38,498 bases of DNA from assembly GCA_964642545.1 (NCBI GenBank), contig CAZXQU010000026.1, positions 1-38,498 on the forward strand, written 5' to 3'. Shown here piece by piece: positions 31,807-38,498 of this stretch (positions are counted from its first letter, which is position 1; each line of letters begins with the position of its first letter). The notes under the pieces are model-generated. The model was not told the DNA's origin and searched no databases. It saw nothing but the letters and a program-made list of their open reading frames with translations. This DNA comes from QYOJ01 sp964642545. GTDB taxonomy: Bacteria; Bacteroidota; Bacteroidia; Bacteroidales; FEN-979. Made by a program: the position numbers and the translations under genes.

Positions 31807-34692
31807 CTAGTGTGCTTCCAGCCAGTTCTTCCCTGTACTCATATCAATAGCTACCGGAATATCCAGCGGAATGGCTGCAGGCATCTTGTCGAGAAGGATT
31901 GCCTGAACGGTCTCTACCTCCTCCAGAAGGGTGTCGAACACAAGTTCGTCATGAACCTGCATGATCATCTTTGATTTGAGGTTTCGCTTTGCAAACTCCC
32001 TGAAGATGCTGATCATGGCGATCTTGATCATGTCGGCCGCAGTTCCCTGAATAGGGGCGTTGATAGCGTTTCGCTCAGCAAATCCCCGCACATTGGCGTT
32101 CCCCGAATTGATGTCGCGAAGGTAGCGCCGCCGATGCATCATCGTCTCAACATACCCATGTTCCCTGGCAAATTCAATGGTTTCATCCATGTATTTCCTG
32201 ATGCCGGGGTATTCTGTAAAATACTGCCGGATGATATCTGCAGCCTCCTGACGCGGTATATTCAACCGTTCCGACAACCCAAAAGCCGACATCCCATAAG
32301 CAATTCCGAAATTTACAGCCTTTGCTTTTCCGCGCATCTCGCGGGTTACCTGATCGATCGGAAGGCTATAAATCTTCGCAGCGGTAGTGGTATGAATGTC
32401 TTTTCCCTCCCTGAAATCTGTCATCATGGTAGGATCCTGACTGAGGTGAGCGATGATCCGTAACTCGATTTGGGAGTAGTCGGCCGAAAGGAGTGTGTAG
32501 TTTTCATTTCGCGGCACAAATGCTTTGCGGATCTCACGGCCTCGCTCAGTCCGGATCGGGATATTCTGGAGATTAGGGTTGTTGGAGCTCAGCCGGCCAG
32601 TTGCCGCCACCGCCTGGTTATAAGAGGTGTGAATCCGGCCGTCGCGGGGATTGACAAGGGTTGGCAAAACATCCACATAGGTGGATTTCAGTTTCGTAAA
32701 GGAACGGTACTCCAGGATCTTTGAGATGATCGGATGTTTGTTGACAAGCTTTGACAGGATATCTTCGCCGGTGGAGTATTGCTTGGTTTTAGTCTTTTTC
32801 GGTTTGTCCACGATTACCAGCCGGTCGAACAGCACCTCCCCAAGTTGCTTCGGAGAGGAAATATTGAACTCTACTCCGGCATCAGAATAAATCTCCTGCT
32901 CCACTTTTTGAATCTCATGAGCCAATTCCAATGAATAAATCTCGAGCGAAGAGCTGTCGATCCGAACCCCCTCTGCCTCCATGGAAGCCAACACCGGGAT
33001 CAGGGGGACTTCGATCTCATCAAATAACTTCCGGGTGCCAGTCTCAGCAAGCTTTGGCTCAAAAACATCCTTGAGTTGCCAGGTGATATCGGCATCTTCG
33101 GCAGCATAATCTTTGACAGTTCCCGTATCAATCATGCGCATGCTTAACTGATTGCTGCCCTTCTTTCCGATCAGTGATTCAATGGGGACTGGGGAGTAGT
33201 TGAGATAATTTTCAGCCAAAACATTCATATTATGGCGCATGTCGGGCTGCAGGAGGTAGTGAGCCAGCATGGTGTCAAACAAGGGCCCGTGAACCTCCAC
33301 ATCGTACCATTTCAGGATGGCGATATCGAATTTCAGGTTCTGGCCGGTCTTGCCGATAGCAGGATCTTCAAACACCGGTTTGAAACCGGAAAGAAGCTGC
33401 TGGGCTTCGTGGTAGTTTTCGGGCATCGGGAGATACCATGCCGTGTGTGGATGCCAGGAGAAGGAGACCCCGACAAGCTCAGAGTCGTTGGGGTCCAGCC
33501 CGGTTGTCTCAGTATCAAAGCAAAAAGAAGATTGGTTTTTTAACAACGAGAGCAGTTCCGTTTGAGATTCAGGAGTATCAGCCAGACGGTAGTCGTGCGG
33601 AGTGGTATCGATGGTAGCGAAAGGAGAGAAGTCAGTTTCGGAGAAGAGGCTGGATGCCGGATGCCGGATGCCGGATGCCGGATCGTCAGTCAATGGTTCT
33701 CCTTCTGCTTTTTCACGTCTTACGTCTGACGTCTCATGAATTACGTCCCTCTCTTCTGCCAACTGCCCACTGCCGACTGCCCACTGCCGACTGCCCACTG
33801 CCGACTGTGCCGAGACCCAGGTAAAATACCTTTGCCCGAATGTCCTGAATTCGAGCTCATTGAATAGCTCTTTCAGGCCCTCGATATCGGGTGGTCCCAT
33901 CTTCAGATTCTCCTCTTCAAATTCAATGGGAACATCGAGAATAATGGTAGCCAGGCTTTTCGACATCAGGGCCTGATCCCCGAACTCCTCCACCTTCTCT
34001 TTCCACTTCGGATTAGAAATCGTGTCAGCTCTGGAAATCAGGTTTTCAACGGTACCATATTCAGCGATCAGTTTTTTGGCGGTAACTTCTCCAAATCCCG
34101 GGATTCCAGGGATATTGTCAGAGGCATCCCCCCACAATCCGAGAATATCCTTAACCTGTTCGGGCCGTTCGATACCGAACTTCTCGCAAACCTCTTTCAC
34201 GCCCATGATTTCAGCCTTGTTCCCAAATTTGGCAGGCTTGTACATGAGCGTATGTTCCGAAACAAGCTGGCCGAAGTCCTTGTCGGAAGTCATCATGTAG
34301 GTTATAAACCCATGTTGTTCAGCCTGCTTGGCCAGCGTACCAATCACATCATCGGCTTCATACCCGTCGACCGACAGGATCGGGATATTCATTCCGGCAA
34401 TCAATCGCTGGATGAGGGGAATGGAGGTGATGATATCCTCTGGCGTCTCCTGCCGGTGTGCTTTGTAGGCTTCAAACTCTTCGTGCCTGACAGTAGGAGC
34501 CATGGTATCGAAGGCAACACCAATATGGGTAGGCGTCTCATTTTTGATAACATCAAGCAGGGTATTGGCAAAACCCAGAACTGCAGAAGTGTTGACTCCT
34601 TTGGAGTTGATCCGGGGATTTTTATTCAGGGCGTAATAGGCCCGGTAAATGAGGGCCATGGCATCAAGCAGAAATAGTTTCCTGGGAATCAT
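31807..34692 (-). CDS. polA: DNA polymerase I with heptamer-repeat insertion in the inter-domain linker
   Basis: A 961-residue replication and repair polymerase. The 5'-3' exonuclease domain (about 1-290) has LLDAMALIYRAYYAL, YEADDVIGTLA and TSDKDFGQLV. The 3'-5' exonuclease (about 370-550) keeps its DEDD-type residues: FCFDTETTGLD, NLKFDIAIL and YAAEDADITWQL, so proofreading looks intact. The polymerase domain (about 570-961) has motif A LLSADYSQIELRI, motif B REMRGKAKAVNFGIAYG and motif C MQVHDELVF. The linker (about residues 297-346) is low in complexity and coded by heptamer arrays (peptide SAVGSRQWAVGSGQLAEE, later DDPASGIRHPASSL). The frame is preserved, so the gene is probably functional. 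The ATG at 34692 follows a TATCTTTG box by 17 bases. Confidence 0.97.
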   Translation of the reverse strand: MIPRKLFLLDAMALIYRAYYALNKNPRINSKGVNTSAVLGFANTLLDVIKNETPTHIGVAFDTMAPTVRHEEFEAYKAHRQETPEDIITSIPLIQRLIAGMNIPILSVDGYEADDVIGTLAKQAEQHGFITYMMTSDKDFGQLVSEHTLMYKPAKFGNKAEIMGVKEVCEKFGIERPEQVKDILGLWGDASDNIPGIPGFGEVTAKKLIAEYGTVENLISRADTISNPKWKEKVEEFGDQALMSKSLATIILDVPIEFEEENLKMGPPDIEGLKELFNELEFRTFGQRYFTWVSAQSAVGSRQWAVGSGQLAEERDVIHETSDVRREKAEGEPLTDDPASGIRHPASSLFSETDFSPFATIDTTPHDYRLADTPESQTELLSLLKNQSSFCFDTETTGLDPNDSELVGVSFSWHPHTAWYLPMPENYHEAQQLLSGFKPVFEDPAIGKTGQNLKFDIAILKWYDVEVHGPLFDTMLAHYLLQPDMRHNMNVLAENYLNYSPVPIESLIGKKGSNQLSMRMIDTGTVKDYAAEDADITWQLKDVFEPKLAETGTRKLFDEIEVPLIPVLASMEAEGVRIDSSSLEIYSLELAHEIQKVEQEIYSDAGVEFNISSPKQLGEVLFDRLVIVDKPKKTKTKQYSTGEDILSKLVNKHPIISKILEYRSFTKLKSTYVDVLPTLVNPRDGRIHTSYNQAVAATGRLSSNNPNLQNIPIRTERGREIRKAFVPRNENYTLLSADYSQIELRIIAHLSQDPTMMTDFREGKDIHTTTAAKIYSLPIDQVTREMRGKAKAVNFGIAYGMSAFGLSERLNIPRQEAADIIRQYFTEYPGIRKYMDETIEFAREHGYVETMMHRRRYLRDINSGNANVRGFAERNAINAPIQGTAADMIKIAMISIFREFAKRNLKSKMIMQVHDELVFDTLLEEVETVQAILLDKMPAAIPLDIPVAIDMSTGKNWLEAH
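33654..33681. repeat. Heptamer array ATGCCGG x4 inside polA
   Basis: ATGCCGG is repeated four times without error at 33654-33660, 33661-33667, 33668-33674 and 33675-33681. Because 7 is not a multiple of 3, the units are read in changing frames and encode DPASGIRHPASS rather than a peptide repeat. Confidence 0.9.
33715..33749. repeat. Heptamer array ACGTCTN inside polA
   Basis: ACGTCTT, ACGTCTG and ACGTCTC (33715-33735) are in 7-bp register, followed in register by ATGAATT and ACGTCCC. It encodes the charged linker peptide around DVIHETSDVRREKAEG. Confidence 0.75.
33757..33805. repeat. Heptamer array TGCCNAC x7 inside polA
   Basis: Seven 7-bp units run from 33757 to 33805: TGCCAAC once, then TGCCCAC and TGCCGAC alternating three times. 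Seen as pairs, it is a 14-bp tandem repeat. It encodes the SAVGSRQWAVGSGQLA part of the polA linker. Confidence 0.92.
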
Positions 34693-34709
34693 AGCGATGG
34701 TTTGCCCTA

Positions 34710-34717
34710 CAAAGATA
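34710..34717 (-). promoter_or_regulatory. Candidate -7 box for polA (TATCTTTG)
   Basis: An exact TAnnTTTG match on the minus strand, 17 bases before the polA ATG, in the 148-base divergent gap shared with the PhoH gene. On the plus strand a near match TACATTTA (34796-34803) lies 37 bases before the PhoH start. Confidence 0.6.
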
Positions 34718-34840
34718 GCTCAAAATCCCGGCCTCATTAACAATCCTTTGTTTATATCTTAAGTGCGGGCTACGAAAATCCACCTCTTTCTTTTATACAT
34801 TTAGGCCTGCGAACAATTCCATTCAATACATACAAGGCCT

Positions 34841-36178
34841 ATGGTAAAGAAGACAACGAAGGAGAAGAAGATCTTCGTACTCGACACAAGCGTCATCCTT
34901 TATAATCACGACGCACTCAATAATTTTGAGGATAATGACGTAGCAATTCCCATTACCGTTCTGGAGGAGCTCGACAATTTCAAGAAAGGAAACGACATCA
35001 TCAATTTTGAAGCCCGGGAATTTATCCGTATTTTGGATAAACTTTCGAACCGGTCGACACTTACCCGATGGATCTCCTTAAAAAATCAGAAAGGAGGTAA
35101 ATTCAAGGTAGTGATGAATGAGAAGAGCGAACTGGATGCAAACAAAGTCTTTGGCGAGCACAAGGCCGATCACAATATCCTGAATGCCGCTCTGATCATG
35201 ATCCAGGAAAACCCGGGAAAAGATGTGGTCCTTGTTTCTAAAGACATTAACCTCCGGCTGAAAGCCAAGGCTTTGAACATCAAGGCAGAGGACTATCAAA
35301 CCGGAAAGATCAAAGATCTGGAGTCCCTCTATTCGGGAAAATCGCTTATTGAAAACATTGAGAAACCCGTGATCGATATGATCTACGAAAACGGTTTCTG
35401 TCTTCCTGAAGATGTGGGCGTGGTAAAACCGATTCCCAACCACTACTTCATCCTGAAAAATGGAAAAAGCTCTGTTCTGGCTTTTTACAATCCGCTTACC
35501 GGTCACATTGAGAAAATTGAGAAACATCCATGCTACCGGATAACCCCCCGCAATGCCGAACAGGTCTTTGCACTGCACGCCATACTCAATCCGGAGGTTA
35601 AGCTGGTAACGTTGCAAGGGATAGCCGGGACCGGTAAAACACTGCTGGCTCTTGCCGGATCACTGGAACAGAAAAGGGCTTTCAAACAAATCTACCTAGC
35701 TCGGCCAATCGTTCCGTTAAGCAATAAGGATATCGGGTATCTCCCGGGCGACATCAAATCGAAGTTGAATCCTTACATGGAACCCCTGTGGGATAACCTG
35801 AAATTCATTCAAAACCAGTTTGGAGAAAAAGACAAAGAGTTTAAATCAATCACGGAAGCTCTTGACAAAGAGAAGCTGATGATCACACCGCTGGCATATA
35901 TCCGGGGACGTAGTATTTCCAACGTCTTCTTCATTGTGGATGAGGCACAAAATCTTACTCCTCATGAGGTTAAAACCATCATCACCCGTGCGGGAGAGAA
36001 CACCAAAATAATCTTCACCGGCGATATTTTCCAGATTGACACCCCTTACCTGGATGCCCAGAGTAACGGATTGTCGACGATGATCGACAGGATCAAGCAC
36101 AATCCCATCTATGCCCACATCCGGCTGGAAAAGGGCGAGCGGTCTGAGCTAGCGAACCTGGCGAATGAGCTACTATAG
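34841..36178 (+). CDS. PIN-PhoH family ATPase
   Basis: A 445-residue cytoplasmic protein joining two domains. The N-terminal PIN nuclease domain (about 8-150) carries the acidic residues in FVLDTSVILYNH, VLEELDNFKKG, ADHNILNAAL and VLVSKDINLR. The C-terminal PhoH-type P-loop ATPase (about 235-445) has Walker A GIAGTGKTLL and Walker B FFIVDEAQN, with RPIVPLSNKDIGYLPGD between. Such PIN-PhoH proteins (PhoH2/YlaK type) are RNA helicase/ribonuclease candidates; the exact substrate is not established. The start MVKKTTKEKKIFVLDTSVIL is the first ATG before the PIN fold. It is divergent from polA and precedes the phosphate transporter, which may be chance, as PhoH naming comes from a phosphate-regulated relative. 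Confidence 0.93.
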   Translation: MVKKTTKEKKIFVLDTSVILYNHDALNNFEDNDVAIPITVLEELDNFKKGNDIINFEAREFIRILDKLSNRSTLTRWISLKNQKGGKFKVVMNEKSELDANKVFGEHKADHNILNAALIMIQENPGKDVVLVSKDINLRLKAKALNIKAEDYQTGKIKDLESLYSGKSLIENIEKPVIDMIYENGFCLPEDVGVVKPIPNHYFILKNGKSSVLAFYNPLTGHIEKIEKHPCYRITPRNAEQVFALHAILNPEVKLVTLQGIAGTGKTLLALAGSLEQKRAFKQIYLARPIVPLSNKDIGYLPGDIKSKLNPYMEPLWDNLKFIQNQFGEKDKEFKSITEALDKEKLMITPLAYIRGRSISNVFFIVDEAQNLTPHEVKTIITRAGENTKIIFTGDIFQIDTPYLDAQSNGLSTMIDRIKHNPIYAHIRLEKGERSELANLANELL

Positions 36179-36224
36179 AGATTCCATGAATGGCGCAAGT
36201 ACCATTGTTAACAATTATTTAATA

Positions 36225-36254
36225 TTGCTGTATATTCCAGATGCCGTATTTTTG
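36225..36254 (+). promoter_or_regulatory. Candidate promoter of the PiT gene (TTG-19-TATTTTTG)
   Basis: TTG (36225-36227) and the exact -7 box TATTTTTG (36247-36254) are 19 bases apart, a good Bacteroidota-type promoter. The ATG at 36273 is 18 bases further on. Confidence 0.65.
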
Positions 36255-36272
36255 CAGCAAAATATATGAGAC

Positions 36273-38498
36273 ATGGAGATCTTTTACTTGTTCATAGTCA
36301 TCGTTTTAGTGATCCTTGCCTTGTCCGATTTGGTTGTCGGCGTTAGCAACGACGCAGTTAATTTTGTCAACTCGGCCATCGGCTCCAAAGCAGCCACATT
36401 CCGAACGGTAATGATTATCGCCGCACTCGGCGTACTGGTTGGGGCGACCTTTTCCAGTGGCATGATGGAGGTAGCACGGAAAGGGATTTTTAATCCCGAA
36501 CATTTTGCTTTCAAGGAGATTATGATCATCTTCCTGGCGGTAATGATCACAGACGTATTACTGCTCGACATGTTTAATACAGCCGGATTACCAACATCCA
36601 CAACGGTTTCTTTGGTATTTGAACTATTAGGAGCAGCCTTTGCGATATCTACGATCAAGATCATCAATGCCGGCGCAACAATGGCCACCTATGCCGAATA
36701 TATAAACACGAGTAAGGTTTTTGCAATCATATCAGGGATTCTCCTCTCTATTGCTATCGGGTTTACTGTGGCGGCACTTATCCAATATTTTGTGAGGATG
36801 GTATTCACATTCAAATACGAGGAGAAGATCAAATATTTTGGCTCCCTATGGGGAGGGATTGCCTTTTCGGCTATGGTCTATTTTCTTTTTGTCAAAGGGG
36901 CCAAGGGATCTTCCTTCCTTACTCCGGAGGTGATTGACTGGTTCAAGGCGAATACCTGGATGATTCTGTTAGTGAGCCTGATTGGATCAACCGTGGTTTT
37001 CCAGATACTATACTGGTTGTTTAAAATTAACATCCTGAAGATCATTGTGATGGCAGGAACATTTGCGCTGGCCATGGCATTTGCGGGAAACGACCTGGTA
37101 AACTTTATCGGCGTACCCTTAGCTGGACTGGAATCATTTCAAATCTTCCAGGCTTCGGGTAGTAGTGATCCGGGAGGATTTATGATGGAAATGCTTCGGA
37201 ATCCGGTAAAAACCCCTACATTGTTTCTGTTGATTGCTGGCACGATCATGGTAGTTACACTCTTTTTCAATAAAAAAGCACGTTCGGTAACCAGCACCAC
37301 CATCAACCTCGGACGGCAGGATGAAGGTGACGAATCGTTCCAATCCTCTTTGCTTTCACGGGGTATGGTCTCCATGGCACTTCAGATGAATAAAGCATAT
37401 ACTTTCATGATGCCAAAACCAGTATTAAGGGCTATCGATACTCGGTTTCAACAGGTTCACAAGAGCAAGCGCTCCAAAGATGGCCCTGCTTTTGACCTTG
37501 TGAGGGCTTCTGTGATCCTGATGGTGTCGAGTATTCTTATTACAATTGGGACAAACCTTAAGCTTCCTCTCTCCACAACCTACATCACATTCATGGTGGC
37601 GATGGGAGCTTCCCTTGCCGACCGTGCGTGGGGAAGGGAGAGCGCTGTTTACCGTGTATCAGGTGTGGTAACGGTAGTTGGAGGATGGTTTTTCACCGCA
37701 CTTATTGCCTTCACGGTTGCAGGCATCATGGCCACACTTATCTATTACGGTGGTTTGGTCGCCATCCTGGCACTCATCGGATTAGCTCTCTTTTTCGTGT
37801 ACAGAACGCATATAATCCATCAGAAAAAAGAGAAAGAGAAGAAAGAGATGGCTATCGAGGAGCAGACTGAAGTGATTGATACACGCTCTATCTACAACAG
37901 GTGTGAACTGAGGATGGATGCCTTCGCCGGCCAGATGGCCGATTTTTATCAACGTGCCATTTATGGACTGGTCAGTGAGAAGAGGAAGCAGCTCAACAAG
38001 CTGGCAAAGGAGATGAAAGAGTTCCAGAAGGAGACAAAAGCGCAGCGAAAGGCCTTTGATAAGACCTTGAAGAAACTCGATGATAACGCCGTTGAGGCCG
38101 GAGTCTTCCTGATTCAGATCCTGGGCCAGATGAAAGAGGCCCATGGATATATGAAGCAGTTACAGCAATTGAGTTTCGACTATGTAGACAACCACCATCC
38201 ACCTTTCCTGACAGATGAGAAACATGATTTGATGAAACTCTCAGAGGCATTCAAACAATTCCTCGATCAGGCTCAGATAATGATCATGGAAAGATCTCTC
38301 ACCGATTTGGTTACACTTGATCAGCAAAAGATGGTTGTCTCGGATCTTATTGAGAAGCTGAAGATCAACCTGATACACAAGTTGAAAAAGGCAGAGATCA
38401 GCACCCGGAAGAGTATGGCTGTAATGGACCTGCTAACTCTCACGTCAAACTTACTTGATCACTCGTACTCAATCGTAATGATGCAGAGGAAGTTCATA
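36273..38498 (+). CDS. PiT-family inorganic phosphate transporter with PhoU-like C-terminal region, cut at the window edge
   Basis: An inner-membrane phosphate carrier, open to the end of the window (742 codons). The two inverted PHO4 signature repeats are VGVSNDAVNFVNSAIG (about residues 23-38) and FAGNDLVNFIGVPLAG (about 270-285). About 11-12 membrane helices run to roughly residue 515. After a Lys/Glu-rich stretch (HQKKEKEKKEM) there is a soluble helical region of at least 200 residues, including MDAFAGQMADFYQRAIYGLV and further long helices. It resembles the PhoU-like tail seen in long Bacteroidota PiT proteins, which may control transport. The 750-odd residue form is longer than the roughly 500-residue E. 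coli Pit. The stop is probably just beyond the window. Confidence 0.93.
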   Translation, partial: MEIFYLFIVIVLVILALSDLVVGVSNDAVNFVNSAIGSKAATFRTVMIIAALGVLVGATFSSGMMEVARKGIFNPEHFAFKEIMIIFLAVMITDVLLLDMFNTAGLPTSTTVSLVFELLGAAFAISTIKIINAGATMATYAEYINTSKVFAIISGILLSIAIGFTVAALIQYFVRMVFTFKYEEKIKYFGSLWGGIAFSAMVYFLFVKGAKGSSFLTPEVIDWFKANTWMILLVSLIGSTVVFQILYWLFKINILKIIVMAGTFALAMAFAGNDLVNFIGVPLAGLESFQIFQASGSSDPGGFMMEMLRNPVKTPTLFLLIAGTIMVVTLFFNKKARSVTSTTINLGRQDEGDESFQSSLLSRGMVSMALQMNKAYTFMMPKPVLRAIDTRFQQVHKSKRSKDGPAFDLVRASVILMVSSILITIGTNLKLPLSTTYITFMVAMGASLADRAWGRESAVYRVSGVVTVVGGWFFTALIAFTVAGIMATLIYYGGLVAILALIGLALFFVYRTHIIHQKKEKEKKEMAIEEQTEVIDTRSIYNRCELRMDAFAGQMADFYQRAIYGLVSEKRKQLNKLAKEMKEFQKETKAQRKAFDKTLKKLDDNAVEAGVFLIQILGQMKEAHGYMKQLQQLSFDYVDNHHPPFLTDEKHDLMKLSEAFKQFLDQAQIMIMERSLTDLVTLDQQKMVVSDLIEKLKINLIHKLKKAEISTRKSMAVMDLLTLTSNLLDHSYSIVMMQRKFI

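Noticed and set aside
33654..33805. A CRISPR-like array in polA
   Set aside because: The units are only 7 bp, directly abutting, with no spacers, and lie inside an open coding frame; there are no cas genes in the window.

Overview
The window is a chromosomal segment of a Bacteroidota bacterium, probably Bacteroidales-like; the exact lineage cannot be read from it. Evidence: several genes carry a C-terminal type IX secretion (T9SS) sorting domain next to PKD-like modules; MetRS has a KISTS-type KMSKS loop; there are DUF4292, Omp28-like and viroplasmin-type RNase H genes; and the -7 box TAnnTTTG recurs just upstream of starts. I see no rRNA, tRNA, CRISPR array, prophage or complete insertion sequence.

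Layout. 1-2801 (minus): an unrecognised gene cut by the window edge, and metG. 2917-9905 (plus): an exported peroxiredoxin-like protein, then an ion/envelope block (voltage-gated-type K+ channel with a C-terminal zinc ribbon, MscS channel, GNAT-nitrilase fusion, Kef-type cation/proton antiporter with TrkA domains, LD-carboxypeptidase). 9914-12679 (plus): a GC-rich REP-like element, yraN, an RHH/MazF-type toxin-antitoxin pair behind an AT-rich dyad, and an exported C69 dipeptidase. 12685-13317 (minus): viroplasmin-type RNase H. 13386-20124 (plus): a Wzx-like flippase, then a tightly overlapping dut - TPR - DUF4292 lipoprotein - EnvC-like - EamA operon. 20130-30582 (minus): a T9SS cargo block with two C25 (gingipain-family) peptidases, an Omp28-like thioredoxin-fold protein, and the decayed remains of a BNR/PKD surface protein. 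30669-34692 (minus): polA followed by a ROK-family gene. 34841-38498 (plus): PIN-PhoH ATPase and a PiT phosphate transporter with a PhoU-like tail, cut by the right edge.

The least ordinary feature is a set of short tandem repeats with a strict 7-bp period: at the dut/TPR junction, filling the whole polA/ROK spacer, and as three in-frame arrays inside the linker of polA. Units of the first two sites belong to one family (AATGAGG, AATTACG, AATTATG). They alter protein starts (ROK, possibly TPR) and add roughly 50 residues to DNA polymerase I. The second notable item is the T9SS cargo pseudogene, which has a Trp-to-amber codon change, at least three frame breaks and an apparent internal deletion, beside intact T9SS cargo genes.

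Functionally the window mixes housekeeping genes (metG, dut, polA, RNase H, PhoH), ion and osmotic homeostasis, cell-wall remodelling (LD-carboxypeptidase, EnvC-like activator, flippase), and secreted proteolysis.
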